Assembly: GCF_002775205.1 (NCBI RefSeq)
Contig: NC_036448.1
Span: 3,684,572 to 3,748,571 of the forward strand
Source of the DNA: Xiphophorus maculatus
Taxonomy: Eukaryota; Chordata; Actinopteri; Cyprinodontiformes; Poeciliidae
Reading direction: 5' to 3'
Length of the DNA: 64,000 bases
Below are positions 39,926 through 50,076 of this stretch, piece by piece; position 1 is the first letter of the stretch, and each line of letters begins with the position of its first letter. A program made the position numbers and the translations under genes. Under the pieces are notes generated by a model, which ran no database searches, had not been told where the DNA came from, and was given only the letters and a program-made list of their open reading frames with translations.

Positions 39926-42900
39926 CACAGTAAAAGAGCAATTTACAAAAGCTGAACTTCAGTAAACAACAGAGGAGGGAACAAAGACATCTGAACCAGA
40001 GCGGACCACTCGCTGTAATATGGAGGCTTTTCTCCAGCCATCTGGTGAGAACATCCAAATTTAGCTGCGACTCGTTTTCCAACCCCGCTTCGTCCATACG
40101 GAAGCTTCTGTTCCAGGAAAAGATGGGACAGAGACATGGAATTAACTAAGATCTATTTATCTCTCATTCTCACAAGAGGAAAACCTCAAATTCACACTTG
40201 TCCAACGCAGAAGAAGTTTGGGCGAGGCTCTCGAGTTTTCACTCCGCACCAAACTTTTATCTCCGCATCGCGTGCCAGTCGAGAGCTTTTCCAGTCGATC
40301 TTGTTTGCTGATTTTTCTGTCTTCAACATTACAGAGTTCCTGAGAGAAGAAGTGGTTGTTCTCCTTACGGCTCAGTTCATCACTCTATTCAACCAGACAG
40401 CGCTGGAGGTGAGGAGCAACCGTTTCGATCTATCAGCCAAAGCTTGCAAACATTCTGCTCGGTTTTTTCACTCGGGGCTAGAGCAGGAGCGAATCCCTCC
40501 GTGAAAAACTCAAGACACTTAATTTAGTTTTTATAGATTCTTGATCAAATAAACACAAAGGAAAAAATCAAGTAACCTTTTCTCAATGTTAGGGTGAATT
40601 GGGGTGAACGGTGCTAAAAAGTGTTTTTGCTCTTTTACAAATATATTCTGTTGTGGATTTTTGTTCATTCTGCACCTAAATGTTTCAGATCATAAAAGCA
40701 TTTTTACAGTTTTTCTTTTTGGTGCATTTCTCAGCGTAGAAATGAAATTCTCAAAACTACTTGTTCAATAAAAAAATAGAAGCAGTTTCTAATTTCTGTG
40801 AGCAAGAGGCAAATGAACGGCCGCGCGCGCGATTATCAATTATGTCATGCTGATCAGTCTGTTGAATAGTCTCGACCTCCACAACAAGCGGGAACATGCA
40901 AAACACTTGAACGGGTTATCGTAAAATGTCAATCGCATTTTAATTCATTTTCATTAAACTCTTTTTTTTTTTTCTAAATCTGTCCTGAATTGGTAAATAA
41001 CTGCTTGGTGAATCCAGGTTTTCGTCAACATAGGTAAACGTTTGAAGCATCAGATCAACAAATGATCGACCGGTTGTCTGAAAACCTCAAAGGTACAACA
41101 TGTCTTGAACCGTCAGTTGGCAAGTATATAGTGTATATAGCCAGAGAAAAACACCGTGTTACATTTCGGACAATGGAAGGACGAGTAGTTGGATGGGGTC
41201 AGCACCCAGACAGGAGAGGAAGAGGAGTGAGGCTGTGGCAGAGGAGTTAGAAGGTAAAAGAGAAGAAGAGGCTGAGCACATCTGCCAGTTCCCACCAATC
41301 TGACATCATCACATTATGGTTTTGTGATCCACAACGAGATGCTAATGGAGTTCCTCTCACCCTACTCCTTATTCCTTAACTTCATAAAGGAGTTTTTCTC
41401 ATCATGGAGACGGAACGTATAAGAAGTTCATCAACAAATTACCTTCTCTTGCCATTGATCTCTCATAATTACAACAGTTCTTGTCATCAAAACTGTAGCC
41501 ATAGTTTACGACAGATCATCCCTCCAGAGCACACTGTTATATTGACAACTTGACTAATCAGTTTGACTGTAAGCAAATATGTGTTCATTGTTACAGACAT
41601 TTACTTTTGAGAGATGAACTGTGGCTTTTGCAGACAATCCATGGCGTTTTGCTGTTCATATGGATAGTTTGGAGAAACGCACTTACTCTGTTTTGCGAAT
41701 GTCTGAAACGATTCGAGAAATGCACCGAAGCGGCTGATGAAAACCTGTCAAATTTGTTTGGTGACGTGAGACCCTTAAAATTGTTTGATTAAAAAGCAAG
41801 CAGACAAAAAAAATCTGTGAGCGGGGAAGCAGTCTACAGCATGCGTCACATGCCTCCTGTGTAATTGTCTTTAATTAGTTCAAGGTACCCGAAGCCATTT
41901 GTATCCTTTTGGACTCGCATCGATTTCTCACCCAGATCGTGTGCTGATGACGGGACGCTCGGACTGCTGTGTGAAGTCCTCTGGAGCACATCCTAAAGAT
42001 TTTCAATAGAGTTCAGGTCGGGGCTCTGCGGAGGCCAATCCATGTGTGAAAATGATACCTTCATGATGCCTGAATCAGTCTTTCCCAGTTTCATCCCCAG
42101 TAGGCCCATCACTCCCATTGTCAAACATCCCACTTCCCTTTGGGAAAAGTAGAAATCCGACTATGTGAAACCTGGAAGTCAGCTGACTTTAATATTGACA
42201 CCAAACATTTGAGTCCAAAGCTGACCGATTACAGCAGCTCCAAATCATTACATTGCCCACTCGCTATGATAAACCCATCATTTCTTCTTCTAATGTGCTT
42301 ATCACTCTGAAACTCATTATACCACACGACCTTATTCCATTGACCAGGGTTCTGTCTTTACTCCCCACATAACGAAACCATTTCTTTATTTGCCTCACAG
42401 ATTAGTGGCTCTCGGGAGGTCAAACAGTTATTTAGTCACAGTACACTGAGTTCTCTTCACACGACACGTTAAACTCTATACTGGACTTCTTTTGATTATA
42501 TTTAACTAGACCTTTAGATGGTTTCCAAACACAAGTACGCCACTCGAGTCTCCTGTCAGCCGGGTTTTTTCCCCTCAACGTTTCTGGTTCTGTATTTTCA
42601 ATTTTAGAATTTCATTTGAAACTGTACTTAATCCAATTTTACTTACAGACTTTTATTTCGCTTGTAGCACCTTATGAAACTGAGTGACATGGTTTATTTT
42701 AAGGACATCAGAAAAGGTCGAATAATTTTCCCGAACTGCGTCATTGACAGAAGTATTGATGAGAAAAGTTGGAAACAGCTAGCTCAGAAACCGACCCGCA
42801 CTTTCTCTCTCCTGACGTGTTTGGTTTGATCAAGTTGCCTGAATTCACGCCACATCATTTGTACCTGTAGGCCATGAACGGCGTTTTCTCTAACACTGAA

Positions 42901-45900
42901 GAACACCTACAAAAGTCTAGATGCTAGACCATTTTATTCGAACATGGTGTCGGCTACGTGATCATGTGACACTTTCTCCATGGTTACTATTGATTAGATG
43001 TGTACCTTTTCCATAGCGCTGCATTTGATTATATTTTACCAGACTTACGTTCTAATGAAGAATATGAACGTTAATCGTGTTACCTTGCCAGGTCTTCCAA
43101 CTGACGGCAGCTATCCATCTCCGTCTTTTTTCCTCGTCAAAGGAAATAAGTTTGCTTTGCGTCCTTGTCTGTTTGTGCAGAAAACTGCGCACAACTCTTC
43201 GACCATTTTTACAGTGAAATCAACTAAATAAAAGCAATATTACGCTACCACCTGTGCCCTTCTGGTGCCATGGGAGGAAAAAAAAAATTGTGGCAATGAC
43301 CCAACTTGTGGGAACGACTTGTTTCATTCGTGAGAATGATTTCATATCTCTTGGGAACGACTTGTTTCATTCGTGGGCACGACCCACGAATGAAACAAGT
43401 CATAAGTAACTGAGTTGTCGATGCGAGTTTGGTTTTTTTTCTCCGTCTGGTGACTTAGGAGAGACAAAAAGACTTGTGGCCACGACTTAATATCTCATGG
43501 CCACAACTTGTAATCGTTAAGTCGTTCCCATGAAATAAATAAGTCGTTCCTATTAGATATTAAGCTGTGCCCACAAATTAAACAGGTCGTTTCCACTTGT
43601 TATGAAGTCGTAGCCACGAGATGTTAAGATGTGGGCATGAATTGATTTATTTTTCCTCCCATTTCACCAGACGGGCTCTGTAGGTGCACTTTCTCTGTAC
43701 AATGACGTTTTGCAATCTTGTTAGAACCAATTTCACTTTTGCCTCCAATTTCTACTAAATCTAACCCTGTCTGTTTATCTTTAACCCCCTCCCCCTCCAG
43801 ACCATGGTGACCCCTCTGACGCAGCGCTACTTCAGCTTCGGCGAGCTGGGCAACAGCGTGATGTACGGCCTGTGTGGGGTTGAGGTCATCACGGGCTTCT
43901 TCTTCGTGCGCTGGCTGAGCAGCAGGGTTGCGGACCGCGTGGTGCTGGCCGCTGGCCTGGTCATCTGCTCCACCGCCTGTATCTGGTGCCTCGTTTTCGT
44001 CTGCAAGCCCCGAGGTGCTGACCTGCCCACGAAAACACGCAGACACACCCGACGAGCGCGCAAGTACACTCAGGGAGGGACTGTCTCGGAGCCAAGTTGT
44101 CTTTGTCTGACCGGTTGTTGGTGTGCGGAGCTGGAACTGGGTCACCCGGCAGATGAAATGAATGAGCTCTTTAAATGATATCATTCAGGCTCTGGTGGGC
44201 CAGCAGGAGCTCACGCAGGCAGGCAGGCAGGCCGGATCCTGTGTGCTCGTGTTGGCCTGCGTCTGTTGCAGCTCGTCACGTTTATCGCTCTGATTAACAG
44301 TGACAGGTGCTGGAGCCGGGTGCAGCCTGGGTACATTTAACAGGATTACAGTAATCTAATTAAAGGGGGTGGGGGAAAGCTATTTGTTAGAGCGTAGCCT
44401 ACATTTGTTCTGTATTTGTTTCAGTTCCACTTAAACAAACAATAGCGTCAAACTTATGGCAGATAGATAGATACCTGAGCAGAGAAAAAAAAAAAAGGAT
44501 TTCCAGACTCGGTCCTCTGAGGGAGCGGCTTAATTTGCAGAACTGCCTTTTCATCGTAAGATCATAGACGTTCAAGTCGAACAGGAACATCCAACCGTTC
44601 GAGTGGGCACAGATTCCCACAAACATGTGCATGATGCAAGGCAGCACAGAGCAGAAACGGAGTGGCCGCCAGCTTGGCAGAGGTTTTATTTTGCAGACAA
44701 GAGCTCTCTGTGGAGGAGCCAGCCCGTTTATGGAGGAGAACCTAGAAACCAGTGGAGAGAGAGAGAGGGAAACCGAGATACACCAGCTGCGTTTCCACCA
44801 CAAATGTGCCCAGATCTTTGTCTATGTTCCACTAACATACACAGAACACAACTTTGCAATTGCAGTGTTGACATTAAATAAGAAGTAAAGTTAAAATCAC
44901 ACGTGAACAAACTTGTTCATGCGTTAAGTCATTAAAAAACATTTGAGTGACAGATGTAAACAGTTACTTGAGATGTATCCATAATTTGGCGCCCATCATC
45001 TATCAGCCGTCAGAGGAGACATCGGCGTCGTGTTCAGGCTTTGGCGCGACAAGCCTGGCCTGTATTGGACTTGTGCGCGCCGATTTTTCAGAAGAGCTAT
45101 GGATTCAAAATGCTTCAATGAGAAACTCGTGACACAGCGTGATTTGTGTGATGCAAGAAAAAAGTGTTGTAGTTTCCATTGTAGTTTCGCGAAATGCAAT
45201 ACGGCTGGAAATACAACCTTTTCCATAAAATGACGCAGATTGAAATAACGAAAATAAATTTGCTTCATGGAAACACGCCAATTAAAAAAAAAAAAAAAAC
45301 TCACCTTTTTAAATAAAAACGTCTTGTATTTGTGCGTGTCGCAAAACGTAAATGGAAACATTTTGTTCGCATCACACGAGTCACATGATCAACAGCCGGA
45401 TGTTACTACTGCCGAAAATGACAAAGAAAATGACAGGAAGTAGTAGAAGGATGATGCTTTTTAATGACTTATCCGTGTGATTTTAAATGTGTTTCTCATT
45501 TAATGAAACACCACAATTGCAACTGTGTTTTTTCAACATTAGCGGAATATGGACAACGCTTTGCTTTGCGCACATTTGTAACGAAAACGCAGCCAGTCGC
45601 TCTGCTCTGGCCGCTGTCTGTGGACACTTAGCTGAAGAACAAAAACAAGCAAATCTATTCGACAAAAACCTGAAAAAAAAAAAAGTTGTACAGAACATCG
45701 ATTTCATTCCTCCGTATTTCCCGTGCCTTCCAGGTGGATTTGAGTGGCAGCTTTCAACTTTCATAGTGGGAGTTTTCCTGCAGCTGCTGGGGCTTCCGTT
45801 CGTGGCTGTGTCTCAGGTGTCGCTCTTCTCCAAGGTCACTGCTGAGAAAACTCAAGGTGTGCTCATGTTATGTTGTCAAGATGTGCAAACAACAGAGTGT

Positions 45901-47061
45901 TGCTGTGCACATAGGATTGTAAAAAAAACAACCTCGCAAATATGGTATGTCAAAGCCATATTTTAATGTCGGCACAAGTGAAATAAAAATGAATAATTTT
46001 TGTTTTGCTTCTCTAAAAGGGTTCAGCCAAGGTGTCCGGCGCTCCGTCGGAGGCCTGGCTACCATCTTGGGTCCTTTGTGGGCCGGAGGATTGACCAACA
46101 ACTTGTACATAATGCTGGGCCTGATGCTGGCTCTGCTTGTCATGATCACAGTAAGTAGAGCTGGAGCCTTTGACTGACTGGTGAAAACCTTGTTAAAGGG
46201 TTAATAGCAGAGCGATGTTGCGATGACTTCCTGTAGGCGGAGTTTTGGAAAGAGCCGGCGTTTTTAAAGAGCCAGAGTCCCAATTTTAAGGCGTTAACTT
46301 AAAAAGTCACATTTCTTTTAAGTCGTATTTGTTATATACAGCGTTTTCATAACAAGTGAATGTAACATAGTTACTTGATTGTGCTATAAAATGGCACTAT
46401 GTGCCTGGAAAACAGGATTCTGCACCTTTCAGGTTTTGGCTGTTGTGTTTTGGCTTTTGAAAACAAAAGCCAAAACACATACATGGGCCACTGTATGTAG
46501 CAAAGATGCATCTGGTCATCAATCCTAAAGCACACGACCACATTTTCAGGACTCAAAGGAAAAGCTAACCTCACTTTAGCAGACAAAGTGAAATACGAGC
46601 TGCAATCTATTCTTAGATTATGGCCTGTAGACATGGTCTCTTGGGGAAACCTGGTTTTTGTGGTCACCGCATTGTCTGCTTCTCCTCTAGACCTTAAATC
46701 CCTTTTTTTTTTTTTCCAGTGTTTAAACTTAAACATCCCATTCATTGGGCCTTTAACCGGCCCGCTGTGATTAATAGTTAATTGCCTCGATCAATAGCAC
46801 TTTGTCTACGTGGGGATAATGGTGCGACCCAATGAGTTAAAAAGCAGTTACCGCTAGGTTGTTTTTTTTTTTCATTTTAAAGCAAAATCCTTTGCTCAGC
46901 ATGTCATTAATAGCCCACGCGTGTTTTTTACTCAAAGGCCTCTGTTCTCTGTAGCCACATGCCGCTGTTTGTGTCTGCAGGTTATGACAGTCCTGTCCTA
47001 CGAGCGGCTGGCCGAGCCGAGGGTGGTGCAGTGTGCCCAGAGCGCCGACAGCGGAGGGTAG
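33787..47061 (+). CDS. mfsd8l: mfsd8-like major facilitator transporter, 11 coding exons
   Basis: Related to MFSD8/CLN7, a lysosomal membrane carrier of the major facilitator superfamily. The substrate of this paralogue is unknown. Exons: 33787-33862, 35060-35245, 35468-35530, 36471-36590, 36803-36882, 37241-37502, 40335-40408, 43801-44014, 45734-45856, 46020-46150, 46981-47061. They total 1410 nt, 469 residues, all GT-AG with matching phases. Landmarks: TM1 with IEYAVILPTIWRYLQ; the MFS loop signature GPLFGVWSDRSKTTK between TM2 and TM3; GVGAGAGSSIFGF (TM4); an acidic central loop with EEEEEAPLMGSDEEE; NQTALETMVTPLTQRYF (MFSD8 has ETIITPLTMDMY); EKTQGFSQGVRRSVGGLATI. Human MFSD8 is 518 residues. 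This one is shorter, mainly because it lacks the long luminal loop before TM9-10. The paralogue number (l1 or l2 as used in fish) cannot be settled. Confidence 0.88.
33990..34400. repeat. Tc1 fragment followed by family B foldback copy
   Basis: 33990-34050 has GTGACAGACCAACACAACG, a Tc1-body remnant. From 34060 the family B block CGCTTCCATTACAAATGTGG starts, continuing with GTCACACGTGAA and CACTTCCTGTC. Mfsd8-like intron 1. Confidence 0.55.
34336..34375. repeat. Perfect inverted repeat (18-bp arms, 4-base loop)
   Basis: TTTTCGGCCGTATCGATT, loop TCGC, then its exact reverse complement. Sits where the centre of the family B foldback is expected. Confidence 0.92.
35060..35245 (+). CDS. mfsd8l: mfsd8-like exon 2 (residues 26-87): TM1-TM3
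   Basis: Reads AVILPTIWRYLQILEAPPYF, LSAFSLSALLTGPLFGVWSD and RSKTTKSIILFSNLFEIAG. Carries the G-x-x-x-D-R MFS signature. Confidence 0.9.
35468..35530 (+). CDS. mfsd8l: mfsd8-like exon 3 (residues 88-108): TM3 end and TM4 start
   Basis: Reads NFMYFIGYSKWLLLCSRLVA, matching CLYAY..YYMLVARGL of MFSD8. Phase 1 at both ends. Confidence 0.88.
35930..36434 (+). repeat. TTAA-type MITE, family A copy 4
   Basis: Right terminus GGGATAATACTGCCCCTTTAA is well preserved; the left terminus is not. Core ACTAGCCAGCAGCAATTAGC present. It ends 36 bases before mfsd8-like exon 4, close to the acceptor tract. Confidence 0.75.
36471..36590 (+). CDS. mfsd8l: mfsd8-like exon 4 (residues 109-148): TM4-TM5
   Basis: Reads VGAGAGSSIFGFLTRSTLPE and ERAGIFAAIMACRQAGLLVG, matching GIGAGNVAVVRSY and ERTSSMANISMCQALGF in MFSD8. 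Confidence 0.92.
36803..36882 (+). CDS. mfsd8l: mfsd8-like exon 5 (residues 149-175): TM5 end
   Basis: Reads PAFNLFLRLCDFKLGPFAVN then KYTSPG, matching GPVF...NMYTTP in MFSD8. Ends in phase 0 at CCTGGG|GTAACC. Confidence 0.9.
37241..37502 (+). CDS. mfsd8l: mfsd8-like exon 6 (residues 176-262): TM6 and acidic cytoplasmic loop
   Basis: TM6 reads IFMCLLWTLLQFVVLAGYW. The following loop is acidic (QEEEEEAPLMGSDEEEA) with an acidic dileucine-like EEEAPLM, then a serine-rich stretch to NPFKNFSISN. Donor AATG|GTGAGC. Confidence 0.9.
37503..39475. other. mfsd8-like intron 6, first part
   Basis: No coding exon recognised. Contains a GT tract (38522-38554) and a 12-bp-arm hairpin at 38255-38286 (ACTTTTACTAGT with its reverse complement, 8-base loop). 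Confidence 0.5.
38522..38554. repeat. (GT)n microsatellite
   Basis: About 16 GT units in mfsd8-like intron 6. Confidence 0.9.
39476..39867. mobile_element. Tc1-type MITE, copy 1 (392 bp)
   Basis: Terminal inverted repeats CAGTACAGACCAAAAGTTTG and CAAACTTTTGGTCTGTACTG, set in TA-rich flanks consistent with TA target duplication. Nearly identical to 49685-50076. Non-coding deletion derivative; mfsd8-like intron 6. Confidence 0.88.
39868..39922. repeat. (TA)n microsatellite
   Basis: TA run adjoining the right end of the Tc1-type MITE. Confidence 0.9.
40335..40408 (+). CDS. mfsd8l: mfsd8-like exon 7 (residues 263-287): TM7
   Basis: Reads EFLREEVVVLLTAQFITLFN then QTALE. The NQT sequon is probably luminal. 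Acceptor CAACATTACAG has a poor pyrimidine tract, but frame, homology and phases on both sides fit. Confidence 0.85.
40409..41860. other. mfsd8-like intron 7, first part
   Basis: No exon or clear repeat family recognised; unique and AT-rich. Confidence 0.45.
41870..42960 (-). mobile_element. Decayed Tc1/mariner element
   Basis: On the minus strand, 42045-42003 reads DWPPQSPDLNSIENL, the transposase catalytic-domain signature. Surrounding frames are broken by stops, so it is inactive. Limits are approximate. Mfsd8-like intron 7. Confidence 0.6.
43249..43686. repeat. Long-TIR MITE rich in CACGACTTGT motifs
   Basis: Outer ends match as imperfect inverted repeats from CACCTGTGCCC/CACCTACAGAGCCC through CTGGTG to ATGGGAGGAAAAA. 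Inside, ACGACTTGTTTCATTCGTG is repeated and GTCGTTCC/GTCGTAGCC words recur in reverse. It ends about 115 bases before mfsd8-like exon 8. Confidence 0.65.
43359..43401. repeat. Perfect inverted repeat (19-bp arms, 5-base loop)
   Basis: GACTTGTTTCATTCGTGGG, loop CACGA, then exact reverse complement. Inside the long-TIR MITE. Confidence 0.92.
43801..44014 (+). CDS. mfsd8l: mfsd8-like exon 8 (residues 288-358): TM8-TM9
   Basis: Reads TMVTPLTQRYFSFGELGNSV, GLCGVEVITGFFFVRWLSS, RVADRVVLAAGLVICSTA. Strong acceptor CCCCCTCCAG. Donor CGAG|GTGCTG. Confidence 0.93.
44785..45600. repeat. Family B foldback element: head-to-head halves
   Basis: Left half starts AGCTGCGTTTCCACCACAAATG; right half ends CACATTTGTAACGAAAACGC, the reverse complement of the same terminus. 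Inner landmarks are mirrored (AATCACACGTGAAC near 44897; GACAGGAAGTAG and AATGACTTATCCGTGTGATT at 45434-45483). So this is one foldback unit of about 0.8 kb or two head-to-head copies. Mfsd8-like intron 8. Confidence 0.65.
45734..45856 (+). CDS. mfsd8l: mfsd8-like exon 9 (residues 359-399): TM10
   Basis: Reads GFEWQLSTFIVGVFLQLLGL, PFVAVSQVSLFSKVTAEKTQ. Matches [20 protein letters not shown] in MFSD8. Confidence 0.92.
46020..46150 (+). CDS. mfsd8l: mfsd8-like exon 10 (residues 400-443): TM11-TM12
   Basis: Reads FSQGVRRSVGGLATILGPLW, AGGLTNNLYIMLGLMLALLV. Donor ACA|GTAAGT. Confidence 0.92.
46188..46430 (+). repeat. TTAA-type MITE, family A copy 5 (right half only)
   Basis: Carries GTTAAAGGGTTAATAGCAG, GATGACTTCCTGTAGGCGG and TTGATTGTGCTATAAAATGG. 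The left half and both clean termini are missing. Mfsd8-like intron 10. Confidence 0.7.
46444..46479. repeat. Perfect inverted repeat (16-bp arms, AAAA loop)
   Basis: TGTGTTTTGGCTTTTG, four A, then exact reverse complement. Just outside the truncated family A copy. Confidence 0.92.
46981..47061 (+). CDS. mfsd8l: mfsd8-like exon 11 (residues 444-469): C-terminal tail
   Basis: Reads VMTVLSYERLAEPRVVQCAQ to SADSGG then TAG. Acceptor TGTCTGCAG. The tail is cytoplasmic and poorly conserved. Confidence 0.85.
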   Translation, partial: VMTVLSYERLAEPRVVQCAQSADSGG

Positions 47062-47093
47062 AGGGGAGAGGAGCGGGCCGAGACGGACCGGGG

Positions 47094-47106
47094 CCGGGGG
47101 GGGGGG
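47094..47106. repeat. Poly-G tract
   Basis: Run of 13 G in the mfsd8-like 3' UTR. Confidence 0.85.
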
Positions 47107-47126
47107 ACGTCCTTCACTTCAGAGAG

Positions 47127-47174
47127 AATAAATCCAAGTTTCCTGAAGAGGAAAGCGCATGAGCGCGGAATAAA
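47127..47174 (+). terminator. mfsd8l: Candidate mfsd8-like polyadenylation signals
   Basis: AATAAA at 47127-47132 and again at 47169-47174, 66 and 108 bases past the stop codon. Confidence 0.55.
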
Positions 47175-49684
47175 GACGATCAAAAAGCTTTGCACACCGT
47201 CTCCCCCACCAGCCTGCATTAGGATGAACCGCATTATTCATATTACCACCAGATAATTAATTACATTTTACACAAGGGGGCACCATTGCTCTCACGTTGA
47301 GTACTTACAGACATAATTGTAGATGAAAGCTATTATTTTTAAGGAGAACTATTTATACTCCCCTGTGTAAGTGGGAAAAAAAAGCTGTTTTTTTTTTTCT
47401 TTCTTCCTTTCCTGTGCGACCCGTGTATCAGAAATGTGTTTTTTTTTCTTCCCCCTGTGAAGAGGAAAGCGCGGAAAATGAAACGGTTGACACAATGAGT
47501 GCAGAAAGTGGAGTTGTCAACATCTCAGCGGCTTCGTGTCAAGAAAGCTGACAGGAGAAGAGGGTCAAAGACAGTGATTCTTCACCGATTTATACCTTTC
47601 TCTTTTTTTTCCTAAAAAGAGGGGGGGAAAAGCGGAACACACACACACACACACACACACACACCCAAAAAGACTTGCATGTAATTACACCATGTTATCT
47701 GAATTCCTTCCTGTTCGGCTTGCACAAATGAGACACTCATGAAGTTTCAAAAAAAAAAAAAAAACTCAATACAATAAAAAATACTTGCTAAATTGCCAAT
47801 TCTATCCTTTTAACTAAAGGGAGCAAATAAAATTTTAACAATATACATTCATAATTTACTTTTTGACAAGGTGTGAGTAGTGTACAGTCAGCTGTTCTTG
47901 CCTGTGTTCTCCTCTAGGATGTGCTGCGCTACACATCAGCAGACGAGGGAGCAATGCTGTAAGCAACATCAAGGCATTGTCGATTCTCTTTGTAGAAACG
48001 AGTGTTGGTTCGGCTAGTCTCTGTGTTTTTGCATAATTGCAGATAAGGCTCAGTAACCTTTCCAGTTTTCCTCGCTCAGCATGTGATATTTGCCTCCTTT
48101 TTTTTTTTTTTTTTTGCCCAAAATGGAAATTCTAATCTCTGGGACTCAAGGACATAATATATATAAGTACTTTTCTGCCCTGATCAGCGTATTGAGGTGC
48201 TTGACATTTTAAGGGAGATAACAGAGTGCACAGATTCGGGTCAGGCTAGAATGTGACTCACTTTGAACAGCGGCTCTGTCTTCCAGGACGCGTCTCTCCT
48301 TTCCACTGACGAAAACAGACAGTTTACGGTGAACCTGCATTTCAATCTGCGGGGATTTATTTTTCATTTGGATATTTATGGCTGAGAAGAAGAAGGGGGG
48401 GAAAAAGCACAGCTAGATAGCATTTAGAAATAAATAAACAAAACTGCTTTATTCTGCTCTGACAGAAGCTTAACAAACCTGCTGAGTAACTCGCGTCGCT
48501 GCTGTCTTTTTGTTTGCTGTTTTGCCATCATTCTGTGAACATTTCAAAAGCAACGCGGCGTTTTTAAAAGGCGGCATGCGGTTCGCTCCACGTCCAAACG
48601 GAGATAAACGAGGAAGTCGGAGGGCCTTCGTGGCTTCACATGAACCGAACCAGCCGGCTCAGCAGCCGCGGCGATGAACATTTTTTTAAAAAAAAGATAC
48701 ACAGAACAACCATTTGATGTAGGGGCAACCAATTATTTCTGTTAGCCAAGGACAGGCGTGCGTCGCTATGGAGATGGGACTTTGCAAAGGATGGTGGTGG
48801 TGGTGGGGGAGTTAGCCAGGGAGAGTGGACGCAGTGGATGTTTTGGTGGAACCTGTTCCTGCCACTGAGATGAAGCAGATACGGCGCAGTAATTACAGTT
48901 TTCCTCCTCTGCTGGAAGGAACGTTTCTTCTTTCAGTTCAACATTCCATTAGGAAGACAATAAATAAAAGGCTCTGTACACTGTACTGGGTTTTCAACCC
49001 TTTTTAAAAAATATATATATATATATGATGACAATGTTCTGATGAATGAAGGTCTGCACGGTGGAAAGAATAGGTCAGATAATTACAGAAAGAGGAAGCT
49101 TGGATCGTCTCAAGTGGGTTCTGTAAAGAAGTTGTGAATCATTACTATCTTACCTTCGGTAGATAAGCGTTTTATATACAGTTTGGATTAAAGAAAAGAA
49201 AATGCGCAGCCTGGGAGAGCTGGTGATTTGTCAGGGCCGCAAATTTCTTCCATCTGAAAAGAGTGGAAACAGATTAGCAAACACTATATTACTGCAGTCT
49301 GCACAGGCCTGCAGCTCGCCACACACTATGTCACCTACTGCAAAATTGAACAGATTAAGTGTTTCTAGCGAGATAAAAAAAAAGGAGAAGAAAATCAATA
49401 AAATAGCAACCGTTCTATAATATCTTTATTTTTTTACCCTACATGTCTGCTTTGTTGCACAATTTGTGTTTCACCCAAGTATTCTGTACTGTGAAGTTTC
49501 ACTGTCTTTGTTGGACGGATGTTCCGATCCAGTCCAAGGCATCATCTCAGGTTTCCAATCAAGGCCTTTTAAATTACTTTTGTCCGAACATCTCATTAAA
49601 CTTTTGGACCCTTTTTTTAATGTACTGTCAGTGATTTTGTCAGAATCAACCGCTGCAAGCTATGTGATAATATATATACATATA
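47175..49684. other. Gene-free region after mfsd8-like gene
   Basis: No exon recognised. Holds a CA tract (47637-47665), several A or T runs and otherwise unique sequence. Confidence 0.5.
47637..47665. repeat. (CA)n microsatellite
   Basis: About 14 CA units. Confidence 0.9.
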
Positions 49685-50076
49685 CAGTACAGACCAAAGG
49701 TTTGGACACACCTTTTAATTCAATGAGTTTCCTTTATTTTCATAACTATTGACATTGTAGATTCACACTGAAGGCATCAAAACTATGAATAACACATGTG
49801 GAAATATGCACTAAACAAAAAAGTGTAAAACAACTGAAAATAGCCCTTATATTCTAGTTTCTTCAAAGTATCAACCTTTTGCTGTGATTACTGCTTTGCA
49901 CACACTCTGCATTTTCTTGATGAGCTTCAAGAGGTCGTCACCTGAAACGGTTTTCACTTCATAGGTCAACCTGTCCTGTCAGGTTAATAAGTGGGATTTC
50001 TTGCCTTATAAATAGTCATGAAAATAAAGAAAACCCATTGAATTAGAAGGTGTGTCCAAACTTTTGGTCTGTACTG
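49685..50076. mobile_element. Tc1-type MITE, copy 2 (392 bp)
   Basis: Same length as the copy at 39476 and about 98% identical by eye (roughly eight differences). Ends CAGTACAGACCAAAGGTTTG and CTTTTGGTCTGTACTG, in TA-rich flanks. Confidence 0.88.

Noticed and set aside
39789..40097. Minus-strand frame with a long IYIYIY run
   Set aside because: Translation of the TA microsatellite and the Tc1-type MITE end.
43624..44184. 186-codon minus-strand open frame
   Set aside because: Antisense shadow of mfsd8-like exon 8 and a MITE end. The plus-strand exon has splice sites and homology.
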